A stretch of DNA of 64,000 nt from Laguncularia racemosa (taxonomy: Eukaryota > Streptophyta > Magnoliopsida > Myrtales > Combretaceae). Below are positions 52,556-63,358 of the stretch, one piece after another; the stretch's first letter is position 1, and each line of letters opens with the position of its first letter. The position numbers were made by a program, and so were the translations under genes. Location: positions 930,001 to 994,000 of the forward strand of contig JBBMOL010000047.1 of NCBI GenBank assembly GCA_037954665.1, given 5' to 3'. The notes below the pieces were generated by a model. It did no database searches. It saw only the letters and a list, made by a program, of their open reading frames with translations, and was not told where the DNA came from.

Positions 52556-53720
52556 CTAAGACTTAGCTTGTGGGTTATTCATGGACCGACCTAAACCGTC
52601 GATAAGCGGGACTGACGAATCCTATTGAAGAGCTAACTTGTTGATGATTATTTTGTAATTGTAATTTATTTCTTTGAACCATTTATTTTGTAAGTTTTGG
52701 GACATTTTATTTGGCTGTATTTTGTGTTTTAGGATCAATTACCCTTTAGTGGCATAGTTGTAATTTTTTAGTCATCTTAACCCTAAAAGGAGCAAGTATA
52801 AATACTTGATTAAGTAGGGTTTTGAAGGGGAGAATACACATATCTTTTTTGCTTCAAATTTTCGTGAGAAATTAGGGTTCATCCTAAGTTTTCATGAGGA
52901 CTTTTATTAATTTCATCCGTTAGAATTATGGCGAGTTGCAACCTAGTGAATTGTGAGTAATATCAATTCCTAAGTTGGTTTTCCTTTTCATAACAAGTGT
53001 TTCATGTCTAGTGTTGATTAGGATTGGTTATTGGATATGATTTTGGCATCAATTGTAGGTTCAATTCCATCCTTAGATTGTTATCAATTTTAATGGAATT
53101 GTATCCTAGATTTTGTCTTGTAATTGCCATTATTCTTTGCGTGGAAATTACTTGTTGTAAGAAGTTCACACTAATCTTAGTGTTGTTGGTGATTGCAATT
53201 TCATTTGATATTGTGTTAGGTGCTTAATTCAATTGAGTACATTATCATTTTGGTGTTGAGTTTCATTGATTAACAATTCAAATTACAAACAATTTTAGGG
53301 TTCACGCCTAATTGAAGGTTGATCTGGATTTGTTTTTGAAGTTTTTTCAATTGTATGATTGCATATGCTTTAATTCAATTTAAGGCATATCATAATTTGG
53401 TATCAGAGCAATTGTTCCATGCAAATTAAGGTCACTTGGAAAATTTGGTCTTCACGCCATTCTGAGATTTGAGGACTTGTTTGATTGACATTGTGTAATT
53501 GGTCTTTCAATTTGGTTTTGTGTACTTATACTTGGATTTAAGCATATCATCTTTTAGTATTGGAGCTTTATCATAATTGGATTTAATTTTAATCACGTCC
53601 TTGTGGCGGAATTGGTTTATAAAAGTAGAAGGATTCATGTGATTGGAAGACTAGTTTATTGACATTATATAATTGTCTTTCAATATTGATTTTGTGTGCT
53701 TATACTTGGATTTAAGCACA

Positions 53721-54160
53721 TTAGTTGCCTAAGACAAACCTCTATCCTATTTGTTTTATCCTTTGTTTTTGTTCAGGTTATGTCATTTTCTTACTACCTT
53801 GGTAGGGGAAAGGGGAGGGAAGAAAGATAAACAATATCAATGACTAACTTAGTAATTGTTTACCTTTTCCTTAGGTTTAATACTTGATTTGGAAAAGAAA
53901 GCCATTTTATCATAAACAAGTTATTTTTGTATTGTTAGAATAGGATACTCCCTCTGGACATCCTTCCATTACTAGTGTAACTATGATTGAATATAACAAG
54001 AATATGCAAAAGATGCTATACATGGTCCATTTTAAGTTAAGAGTTACAATATACTTAACATAAATTGAAAGGTAACCAATCAAATCACAAACATTCAACC
54101 AACTAAAAGAATAATCATGAATATAAGCAATTTTACTTCTTTTTCTTTATGTCTCATTAT
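53721..54160. other. Unassigned spacer
   Basis: 440 bp with no coding or LTR features. It starts TTAGTTGC, the same as the flank of the LTR at 51405. Confidence 0.5.
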
Positions 54161-56190
54161 TGACACCCCATTTTTATCGCCTCTAGTTTTTCTTCTTTTT
54201 TTCATTTTTTTATTTTTATTTCGTAATACATGAAACTTTTGTTTATTTTAATATATATTTTATAACATAAAGCCAAGGCTAAGGACATAAAAACATATTT
54301 ACATGATAGGCAAAAGGGTCATTTCACACAGAGAATATAAAAACATAAAATTTACCTAGAGACCCTCTTGGTCATTTTGCACAGTAAAACTTTTAAGAAA
54401 AAGGAGAGATGCTCTTGATAGGAACCTTAGAGTCGAAAGGAAAAAGGGACGATCAAACACCAAAGAAAAAAGGGTAAGAAATTCCATACTAATTTCAATT
54501 TAGGATTTATGGAATTTTTAGTTTATGAGCATCGTTTGTTCATACAAAAAACAAAGTGCATGAAGGGGTGGTTCGAGAATGGAGAATCAACGACTCGAGA
54601 TTTGCGATTTATGGAATTTTAAGTAAGTATGAAATTCCTTGCGATTTAGAAGCAATCACATTTTTTAGAGATGTAATTGAGCTTAAGAATAGAGAGGATT
54701 GGATTTAGGAGAAATTGGAATGAAGGATTAAGAGCTCATGGAAATTGTCGAGGGTAATACGGCCTACCAACATTGTCGTGTTGCGATTGTGTTAAATTCA
54801 AAAAGTACACCAAGAGATACACGACCTCCTAACATGGTCATGTTTTGATCATGTTGAGTTAAGAGTAACACGGCCTCTCAACATGGTAATCTTTAGACCA
54901 TATTGAGTGTGAAAGTTGTACTAAGAGATACACGGTCGTGTTTAGACCATATTGAAACCAAGTTTTACTCCGAAAGATATATGACCCCTAACATGGTTGT
55001 GCTTTAGCCCATGTTGAGCAACACGGTCCCCAACATGGCCTTATTGAATAAAGTTTAAAGTAATTACTTATTTATTTAACTTCAAATTAAACTAATTTCC
55101 ATGCAACCTAGATAGTTAGGATTAAGAAAATTAAGAAAGATATTGATCTTAGATTGAATATGAAGAAGAGCTTATTGATGTGTACAGAGTTCCAATTAGA
55201 TTAAGTCAAAGACCGAGAAGTGTTTAAGGCTAAGATTCAAGGTATGTGTAACTTGTGTGTTATTTTGTGTTTGCTTAAGTTAGTATATGCGTTGAAATTG
55301 ATTAAGTTGAATGAATTGGCTTAAGTGTTTAAGTTGTATGCTATATGTGCTTGGCTCGACCTAGGGGCCCATAGTGGCAGATCCCTAAGGAGATCCCCAA
55401 TGATCCTTATATGACGTTGTCCCTAGTGGAGTCGTGCTTGGAAATGATTTAGGCTGAATGTTAATTAAATGATTAACTGTACATGGGTGTAAGACCCATA
55501 ATGGTAGTTCCCATCACCAAGTTTAAGGATTAAGTGGACTTAGGTGTGGGGCCCATAGTGGCAGTTACCATCACTAAGTTTAGGTTTTAAGTGTACATGG
55601 GTGTGGAGCCTGTAGTGGCAGTTCCCATCACTAAATCATATTCCGATGTGTTAAGTGTGTTAAAGGGGTCATGAGTACCTTATTGATGCTTATGGACATA
55701 AATTGTCATATGAGATGGTTGTTTGTGTTTAAGTATTGCATAACGTATGTGACACTTGTTCATGTTGTTTATGTTTGTGTATTTATGTTATACATACTGG
55801 GCATTAGGTCACCCATCGAGGAACTTATTTTTAGATGTAAGTGTTGAGAGAGATGAGAACCTAGAAGATGACTTGGGTTTGGGTGAGCTATAGAGAGAGG
55901 AAGACGAAGATTACCATTACTATTATGGTGATTAAGATTTAGAAGATTATGTTATTTAACTGTAATAGAAAGTATCTTTAGAAAGTTTTGTTTTGGTGTT
56001 TAAAGACTTCCGTTGCGTTAGATGTTTGATATGGTTTAAGTTATTATTTGAATTTTGAGGATATATGAAATGCTTTTATATAGGAACTATAGGTTAAAGT
56101 GTATCAGAGTTGACTTAAAGCCTTAATGTGTTCTTGTGAGATAAGGACATGTGGTGGGTAGTAGCGTGGCCTGGGTTTCGAGGCGTTACA
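54161..56190 (+). repeat. Old LTR of family G
   Basis: About 2,030 bp, TGACACCCCATTTTT...GAGGCGTTACA, followed by a decayed PBS. A block at 54760-55050 repeats ACACGGCC...AACATGG phrases and three 57-bp tandem units lie at 55479-55655. The long LTR with TGACACCCC/GTTACA ends resembles Tekay/Del-type elements, moderate confidence. No partner LTR is visible. Confidence 0.6.
55479..55655 (+). repeat. 57-bp tandem repeats in LTR G
   Basis: Units begin near 55479, 55536 and 55593. Shared core CCCATAGTGGCAGTT-CCATCACTAAG. A further diverged copy of the core is near 55360. Confidence 0.7.
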
Positions 56191-56197
56191 ACTTAGG

Positions 56198-56209
56198 TAG
56201 TATTAGAGT
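56198..56209 (+). promoter_or_regulatory. Decayed PBS of element G
   Basis: TAGTATTAGAGT; the three differences from TGGTATCAGAGC are all G-to-A or C-to-T transitions. TCTAGGTTTT follows, as often after this PBS. Confidence 0.6.
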
Positions 56210-56545
56210 TCTAGGTTTTATGATCTATAGAGACTTAAGTTTGAATCTATAGAGAATAGGTTCATGATCCTTGTGAATTGATTTTAGATCTATAGGGCAT
56301 AGCTTATTGATCTTGGAGAGCTTATGTAATGATCCTTAGCACTAAGCGATGATCAATAGACATAAGTTTTAAACAATAGAGTCTGAGATATGATCTTTAA
56401 AAGAATTAAGCACTAAATCTGTAAGATACCGAGACATGAAGAGAGTGGGTAAAATATGGGATGTTTACTTAATTATGTAATTATTTTCTTGTATTATTAC
56501 TTTACTTGTATTCTTCTAATTGCTAAGCTTTATGAATGAATAGAT
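56210..56545 (+). other. Remnant of G internal region
   Basis: About 330 bp after the PBS, with no coding. It ends where a minus-strand A-like LTR begins. Confidence 0.45.
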
Positions 56546-57049
56546 TGATGTGCTCCAAAGCCAATTTCAATATAAAATAAGGATGGAATGAATAAGGTAA
56601 CAAATTCTAATCAAATTGGCATGAACCCTAATTAGCGTGAAATGGAGAAAAGATGAGAATCCTAATTGCTTACCAGATGTAACACAATAGTAGGAATTAG
56701 GAAATGGACTTGAAATCATTGATATTACACACAATAGCAACAAGCCAACTCACCAAAATTCTTGATTGAATTGATAAGAGTGTATTTGGGTGTGAAAGAG
56801 AGGACTTCCACGTAAATGAAGTCTATAAAATATGTCTCAAAGTTTATCCAAAATCCTCCTTTTACAAGTATTTATACCTATTCTAAATAACAAAAAATGA
56901 ACAAGACAAAATATTACATAAAATTGGTCCTCCTAGAGTAATTACCAGCCAGTTCTCCACATGAAATGTAAAACAATGTATGGCCGACTTCTCTTTCTTT
57001 TTGTAGGTCTAAGAATAGCTCACACATTAAGCATTAGTGTGTTTGGTCA
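56546..57049 (-). repeat. Partial A-like LTR, minus strand (A7)
   Basis: It begins TGATGTGCTC (the complement of the A LTR end). On the minus strand it contains the phrases TTATCAATT...AATTTTGGTGAGT and GTAATATCAAT of A LTRs, strongly diverged. It is cut at 57050 by the B element. Confidence 0.6.
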
Positions 57050-57864
57050 TGATGAGAGCCATGATGGGAGCCAAGCCAGAAGATGGAATGTGGATCCTCT
57101 TGAAGTGCCACCTGGACCAATCACAAGAAATCGAGCGAAACGATTCAAGGAAGCACTTAACGGGTTGATAAAGGATGTCCACAAAGCCGGAAAGGATTGG
57201 AGCAATCATGAAGCCAGAATGGATTGGAACAATCATAGGAATGCCCTTGCTCTTTTACAAGTCATAACGGATACGGGTTGAAGAGGGCGTGTCTTTACAA
57301 GGCACGGCCGTGTAGTGAGTTTGGAGGTTACACAGAATCATACATGGTCGTATACACGATTCAAAGGCACGGCCATGTATGGTGTCAAGAATATCCACAG
57401 AAACATACACGTCTAGAAGGCACGGCCGTGTATATGCTCTACACCGGCTCCAACGCCGCCAGCCTTTAAGTCCCTGTTTTGTTATTTTTCAGCAACTTAA
57501 TGATGTTATGTCGTTTTAGGCCTTTATTGTTACGAATTGTAAACCCTACTATAAAGCTTCTAGGGTTTAGAACAGATGGAGCATAGAACATACGACATAT
57601 GAGTTTCAAAACACTTTTGAGAGAATTCCTGTCTTAGTTCTTTAAAGAACTGCTCTAGAACTTATCGGATTTTCTTCTATAGCGTTCATCCCGACTTATT
57701 AATTAGTCTTTCATCCCAATTATGGCGTCTACATAATATACCAAGGTTCTTGCCTCACTTATAGACAACGGGTCGCGGTTTCCACTCGATTGTTTAGCAT
57801 CTTGGGTAGCAATTCCGAACGTATTGGTATTGGGTTACGTCATACGTTGGCATGGTTCGTATCA
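57050..57864 (+). repeat. 5' LTR of B
   Basis: 815 bp, TGATGAGAGCC...GGTTCGTATCA. The first 240 bp encode the PLEVPPGPITRNRAKRF tail. ACACGG-type palindromes at 57300-57430. A perfect inverted repeat AAACCCTA (57541-57548) / TAGGGTTT (57561-57568) encloses TATAAAG. Confidence 0.88.
57541..57568 (+). promoter_or_regulatory. TATA box between inverted teloboxes, B 5' LTR
   Basis: AAACCCTA, CTATAAAGCTTC, TAGGGTTT. AAACCCTA is the plant telobox core. The mini-B LTR has AACCCTAG...CTAGGGTTT around TATAAAAG at 63036-63063. Confidence 0.65.
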
Positions 57865-57867
57865 GTT

Positions 57868-57879
57868 TGGTATCAGAGC
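57868..57879 (+). promoter_or_regulatory. Primer-binding site of B (tRNA-iMet)
   Basis: TGGTATCAGAGC, perfect, three bases after the LTR end, followed by CTAGG. Confidence 0.9.
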
Positions 57880-58342
57880 CTAGGTTTGTTAAACCATCAG
57901 TTCGGTTTGAGGAAGGTAACATCAAAACCCTAACTCCAATCGTTCATATCAATTGTTCATATCAAGTTCATAGTGTTAATTGTCTATTGAAAAGTGTAGT
58001 GCCTCCTATTCAATTTTGTTACAAAAAAAAAAGATTCACGACAAAAAAAAAGGGAACGTGATTAAGAGCAAAAAGAAAGGCAACAAAAGGAAAGAAAAAA
58101 AAAAAAAGAGAGGAAAATTTCGAGCCCCTAGAGTTGTTTTGAATTCTATGGAAGGGATTGGTGTAGTTTGGGTTAGTTCCAAGAGAATTGAGAAGAGGAA
58201 TTGGTGAGTTGATATCATCATTTCTTGTGAGAATACACGAGTAACTGTATGATATCATCCTTAGAGCGAAACACGTAAGGGAGTGTATCGTGAGGTTTAA
58301 TTATATATATTTGTGTTAGTACTAATCTTTTCTGCAGGAACT

Positions 58343-59555
58343 ATGTCGAGGCAACATTCTCCTGAAGGTGAGAGGGGAAGGTTTGATGCTAGGTTAGTGA
58401 TTGAGGTGTTGAGGGGTAAGATGAAGAGGATGTTTTAGGAGGGCATGGAACAAATTCATGAGACGGTGGAACAAAAACTAGAGAAATCTAAAAACGTCTT
58501 CCAAGGGTGTAAGAGGGAGAGTTGTTCTAGGAGAGTACAAAGGGGTGGAGATGAAATGTCTGATGATGAATTTGATGAACCTTCTGTCGGGAGTTATAGA
58601 GGTTATAGTGATAGGAATAGAGGAACTAGGGATTGGGAAGATAGAGGAGATAGGAATAGAGAGGATAATCAACTGAGTAGTATAAAGATGAAGATTCCTC
58701 CTTTCCAAGGGAAGAATGATCCTGAGGCATACTTAGAGTGGGAGAAGAAGGTAAAGATGGTGTTTGATTGTCACAATTATAGTGGGAGAAAGAAAGTGAA
58801 GCTTGCTGCCATTGAATTTTCGGATTATGCCATAGTGTGGTGGGATCAACTGATGTTGAATAGAAGAAGGAATGGCGAACCACCTATTGAGTCTTGGGAA
58901 GAGATGAAGAGGGTGATGAAGAAGCGGTTTGTGCCTGCGTATTACTATCGTGAATTACACAATAAATTGCAAACTCTTAAGTAGGGAAGCCAAAGTGTGG
59001 ATGAATATTTCAAGGAGATGGAGATTACTATGATTAGGGCAAATGTGGAGGAGGATAGAGAGGCTACCATGGCTAGGTTTCTTGCTGGATTGAATAGAGA
59101 AATTCAAAATGTCGTAAAACTGCAGCATTATGTAGAATTGGAAGATATGGTTTATATGGCTATAAAGGTTGAGAACCAAAACAGGAGGAAAGGTAGTAGT
59201 ACTGCACGGTTTCAACAGGGTGCTGGTTCATCCACTTGGAAGACTAACCAATGGAAGAAGGAAGAAAAGCCTTTACCCTCCAAACCAAAAGGAGAGTAGA
59301 GGCAAGCGAGTTCTACTCCTGGTAACCAAGGTAAACCTGATTCTTCTACTCCTAGAAATCGTGACAGTCGATGTTTTAAATGCCAAAGTAGAGGCCATAT
59401 TGCTAGTCAATGTCAGAATAGGCGTGTTATGATTCTACGTGATGATGGTGAGTATGAGACTGAGGGGGATAGTGAAGAGGATGATATGCCTCCATTACAT
59501 GAAGCTAGTGATGACGAGGAGCCTGCAGTAGAGAAGTTAGTGGCGGAAGTGAAGT
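58343..59555 (+). pseudogene. Gag of B with nonsense changes
   Basis: It starts MSRQHSPEGERGRFDARL. Stops at 58436 (TAG), 58982 (TAG) and 59297 (TAG). The domains match minus-strand B: RG/RD-rich N-part, IKMKIPPFQGKNDPEAYLEW, VFDCHNYSGRKKVKLAAIEF, WWDQL, RFVPAYYYRELHNKLQTL, FLAGLNREIQNVVKLQ. The CCHC knuckle CFKCQSRGHIASQC is in frame at about 59372-59413, followed by an acidic linker (TEGDSEEDD, SDDEEPA). At 58982 and 59555 the minus-strand copy has CAG and CGA, so those stops are single C-to-T changes. Confidence 0.85.
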
Positions 59556-60736
59556 GAGCTTTGAATGTGCAGGTGAAGGAAGAAGAGGAGGTGCAACGAG
59601 AGAATATCTTTCATACTAGATGTTATCTAGGTGATCATATTTGCAGTTTGATCATTGATGGAGGGATTTGCACTAATGTGGTGAGTACTTTTATTGTCGA
59701 GAGGCTGGGACTTAAGATTACTAAACACCCTAGTCCATATAAATTGTAGTGGCTAAATGATAGTGGCGAGACTAAGGTGAGTAAGCAAGCCTTGATTGCT
59801 TTTCGCATCGATAGGTATGAGGATGAGGTGCTATGCGATGTAGTGCCGATGCAGGCATATCATGTGTTGTTGGGGAGGCCATGGCAGTTTGATAGGAAGG
59901 TTGTTCATGATGGCTTTTCTAACAAATATACGCTCGTTCACCGGGGGAAAAGCTTTAATCTTAAACCCTTAACACCTAAACAGGTGTATGAGGATCAGTT
60001 GGAGCTACAACAATCTTTTGCAAAATATAAGGTGAGTAAAAAACAAAAGGAGAGTGAGAGAGCAAAAGACAATGAGAAAGAAAAGGAACCCAAAAGTCGA
60101 TATCAAAAGGAAAAAGAGAGGAAGGCTAGAAAGAGCGTGAGAGACCAAGTTGAAGGGGGATCAACTTTGGTGGTGAGTGAAAAGGAGAGTGCAGTCTTGC
60201 AAAAGGAGAGTTATGTGGCAAGAGCGAGTGTAGTGAGGAGAGCGTTAGTGATGAAGCAACCTATGTTGTTGCTGGTTTTTGAGGAAACTTGTTTGAATAC
60301 TAACGAACTATTTAACTCTTTGCCTAGTGTGGTTGTGTCTATTGTGCAGGACTTTGAAGATGTCTTCCCTGAGGAGATTCCAAACAGTTTACCACCTATT
60401 CGTGGTATTGAGCACCAGATTGACGTTGTACCCGGAGCATCAATTCCAAACAAACCAGCTTATAGGAGCAATCCAAAGGAGACAAAGGAACTCCAAAGGC
60501 AGGTCAATGAATTAATGGAGAAGGGGTATGTAAGAGAAAGCATGAATCCATGTGCAGTGCCTGTGATTTTGGTACCTAAGAAGGATGGGTCATGGAGAAT
60601 GTGTGTTGATTGCTGCGCCATCAACAACATCACAGTAAAGTATCGTCATCCCATTCCTCGCTTAGATGACATGTTAGACGAGTTACATGGGTCTAGTGTC
60701 TTTTCCAAAATTGATCTGAAAAGCGGATATCACTAA
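59556..60736 (+). pseudogene. Protease and N-terminal RT of B
   Basis: RENIFHTRCYLGDHIC, protease block LIIDGGICTNVV, TAG at 59747 (CAG in the minus copy), VSKQALIAFRIDRYEDEV, VLLGRPWQFDRKVVHDG, a KE-rich linker, DFEDVFPEEIPNSLPP. RT: VPVILVPKKDGSWRMCVD, RHPIPRLDDMLDEL, FSKIDLKSGYH, then TAA at 60734 where Gln is expected. All in the gag frame. The protease uses DGG like family A. Confidence 0.85.
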
Positions 60737-61975
60737 ATTAGAATGAAAGAAGGTGATGAATGGAAAACCGCATTTAAGACAAAATATGGATTGTATGAGT
60801 GGTTAGTAATGCCTTTCGGTTTAACTAACGCACCTAGTACTTTTATGAGACTTATAAACCATGTTTTGAGGACTTTTATTGTCAAATTTGTGGTTGTCTA
60901 TTTTGATGATATCCTCATTTACAGCAAGAGTTTGGAAGACCATATATCTCACTTGAGGAATGTTTTAGAAAGGCTTCGAAAGGAGCAATTATATGCTAAC
61001 CTCAAGAAGTGCACTTTTTGCACAGACAAACTTGTATTTCTTGGTTTTGTTGTTAGTGCACAGGGAATACAGGTTGATGAAGAAAAGATTCGTGCGATCC
61101 AAGAATGGCCTAGTCCAACTAATGTAAGTAATGTGCGGAGTTTCCATGGACTAGTGAGCTTTTACAGGAGGTTTGTAAAGGATTTCAGCACCATTGCAGC
61201 ACCACTTACTGAGGTAATTAAGAAGAACGTGGGGTTCAAATGGGGAGAGCAACAAGAAAAGGCCTTTCAGACGCTTAAAAATAAGCTGACTCAGGCGCCA
61301 TTACTTACTTTACCTAATTTCTCTAAAACGTTTGAAATTGAGTGTGATGCTTTAGGATTAGGTATTGGAGCAGTGCTCATGTAAGAGAGAAGACCAATTG
61401 CATTCTTTAGCGAGAAGCTAAGTGGGGCAACCTTGAACTACCCTACTTATGACAAGGAGTTATATGCCTTAGTTCAAGCGCTAGAGACTTGGCAACACTA
61501 TCTTTGGCCAAAAGAGTTCATGATCCACACTGATCAGGAATCCTTGAAGTACTTGAAGGGACAACATAAGCTAAACAAAAGGCATGCTCGTTGGGTGGAG
61601 TTCATCGAAACATTTCCCTATGTCATCCACTACAAGCAAGGTAAAGAGAATGTCGTTGCTGATGCGCTTTCTAGGAGGTATGCTCTTATCTCTACTCTTA
61701 GTTCTAGACTACTTGGTTTTGACCACATTAAGGAATTGTATGCTACTGATCAAGATTTTTGTGAAGAGTATGTGCATTGTGAGAAGAGTGGTCATGGTAA
61801 ATTTTATAAACATGAAGGATTCTTGTTTAGGGAGAGTAAACTATGCATTCCAAATTGTTCTTTAAGAGAATTATTAGTGAGGGAGTCTCATGGAGGAGGT
61901 TTAATGGGGCATTTTGGAGTAGCAAAAACCTTAGGGGTATTACAGGAACATTTCTATTGGCCTCACATGAAATGA
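60737..61975 (+). pseudogene. RT catalytic part, RNase H and IN start of B
   Basis: RT continues with TAFKTKYGLYEWLVMPFGLTNAP and the catalytic YFDDILIYS near 60899-60925. RNase H: IECDALGLGIGAVLM, TAA at 61382 (Gln expected), ERRPIAFFSEKLSG, YPTYDKELYALVQALE, IHTDQESLKYL, VVADALSRRYAL. Integrase start: ELLVRESHGGGLMGHFGVAKT, HFYWPHMK, then TGA at 61973 where Arg is expected. The motifs are otherwise canonical. Confidence 0.85.
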
Positions 61976-62514
61976 GATGTTGAGAGGATTTGTGAGCGAT
62001 GTGTCACGTGTAAGCAAGCAAAATCTAGAGTTCAACCTCATGGGCTTTATACCCCACTTCCCATTCCTCATGAGCCTTGGATAAATATTTCCATGGATTT
62101 TGTGTTAGGATTACCCAGGTCTAGACATGGTCGAGATTCTATTTTTGTAGTTGTGAATAGATTTTCTAAGATGGCACATTTCATTCCTTGCCACAAAATA
62201 GATGATGCTTGCAATATTGTTAATTTGTTCTTTAGGGAAGTTGTGAGATTGCATAGTATGCCTAGAACAATCGTATCAGATAGAGATGCTAAGTTCTTGA
62301 GCTACTTCTGGAAGACCCTATGGGCTAAGTTAGGAACTAAGCTATTGTTTTCTACTACTTGTCATCCACAGACTGATGGTCAAACCGAGGTAGTAAATTG
62401 AACTTTATCTACTTTGTTAAGGGCAATCATTAAAAAGAACATTAAAAGTTGGGAGGATTGTTTGTCGCATGTTGAATTTACCTATAATCGCACAATGCAT
62501 TCTACTACTAAGTT
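61976..62514 (+). pseudogene. Integrase core of B, interrupted by mini-B
   Basis: CERCVTCKQAK closes the HHCC domain. The core from MDFVLGLPRS (62093) has its first D at residue 2, the second at residue 63 (IVSDRDAKF) and E at residue 99 (DGQTEVVN): D60D35E. TGA at 62399 replaces the Arg of VVNRTL. It continues to HVEFTYNRTMHSTTKF and is cut in that last codon by the LTR at 62515. The C-terminus should resume after 64000. Confidence 0.88.
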
Positions 62515-63355
62515 TGATGAGATCCGAGATGAGAGCCAAGCCAGAAGAAGAAATGTGGATCCTCTTGAAGTGCTGCCTGGACCGATCACAAGAAATCGAG
62601 CAAAACGATTCAAGGAAGCACTTAACGGGTTGATAAAGGTTGTCCATGAAGCCGGAAAAGATTGGAGCAATCATGGAGTTGGAATGGATTGGAACAACCA
62701 TTGGAAGACCCTTGCTTTTGTACAAGTTATACTGGACACGGGTTGAAGAGGGCGTGTATTTTCAAGGCACGGTCGTGTATGGAGTCAAGCAAATCCACAG
62801 AAAGATACACGGCTAAAGTACACGGGCGTGTATGTTGCCAGAAGTTGCACAGAAAGATACACGGCCAAAGTACACGGGCGTGTATGTTGCCAGAAGTTGC
62901 ACAGAAAAGTACACGGCCAAAGTACACGGTTGTGTACACGGCCGTGTATCCCCTGTCGGCCAGCTTGTTCTGTTTCGCGTTTTTATGTCACTTAACTAAA
63001 CTACGTCGTTTTGGACTTGTTTTTACACAAATTGTAACCCTAGTATAAAAGCTCCTAGGGTTTAGAACATTAGAGATAAGACATCATTGAACATTAAACA
63101 CTTTTGAGAGGCACCTCTCTTGGTTCTTCAAGAACTTAATTCGAACTTATCGGATTGATTTCCGTGGCGTTCATCCCGACTTATCAATCAGTTTTCCATC
63201 CCGATTGTGGCGTCTTCACTTTTATACCAAGGTTCTTGTCTCGCTTATAGACAACGGGTCGCGGTTTTCCACTTCAGGTGTTTGGGCGTCTTAGGCAACG
63301 AATTTCTGAATGTATTGGTATTGGGTTTCGTCACGGGTTGGCGTGGTTCGTATCA
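62515..63355 (+). repeat. 5' LTR of mini-B
   Basis: 841 bp, TGATGAGATCC...GGTTCGTATCA. It contains tail coding (PLEVLPGPITRNRAKRF), three 52-bp units of ACACGG-type palindromes (62796-62950) and TATAAAAG between AACCCTAG and CTAGGGTT (63036-63063). Confidence 0.88.
62796..62950 (+). repeat. 52-bp tandem units with ACACGG palindromes, mini-B U3
   Basis: Units start at 62796, 62848 and 62900, each with CACAGAAA, ACACGGCCAAAGTACACGG and GCGTGTATGTTGCCAG. The last is shortened and ends in the perfect palindrome TACACGGCCGTGTA near 62936-62949. It repeats in the second LTR from 63860. Confidence 0.82.
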
Positions 63356-63358
63356 ATT

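Larger units (their letters stand above)
51586..53720 (+). repeat. Family A LTR with two fossil PBS (A6), carrying solo LTR F
   Basis: TGATAGGAATC...TTTAAGCACA. Without F and its target duplication it is about 1,358 bp, longer than the A4 LTRs. It contains a perfect PBS TGGTATCAGAGC at 53398-53409 and a decayed one TAGTATTGGAGC at 53555-53566, and it ends at a third LTR-end copy. TATA palindrome near 52795. It represents the longest state in the LTR series. Confidence 0.75.
57050..62514 (+). mobile_element. Chromovirus-like B element, plus strand
   Basis: 5' LTR 57050-57864, PBS 57868-57879, continuous gag-PR-RT-RH-IN frame 58343-62514. Integrase is interrupted at 62515 by the mini-B insertion. 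The rest of IN and the 3' LTR should lie beyond the window end. Nine in-frame stops but no frameshift. IN and gag are of the CRM/Reina/Galadriel-like chromovirus style; the clade is not resolved and the chromodomain region is outside. Confidence 0.88.

Noticed and set aside
57541..57568. Interstitial telomere repeat
   Set aside because: Only one AAACCCTA and one inverted copy, not a tandem array; better seen as telobox motifs flanking a TATA box.
58019..58258. Minus-strand 79-codon hydrophobic ORF
   Set aside because: An artefact of A-rich leader sequence (poly-A read as poly-F/poly-L on the other strand).
62796..62950. CRISPR-like array of 52-bp units
   Set aside because: The units are direct repeats without variable spacers, inside an LTR and copied in the second LTR. 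The genome is a plant.
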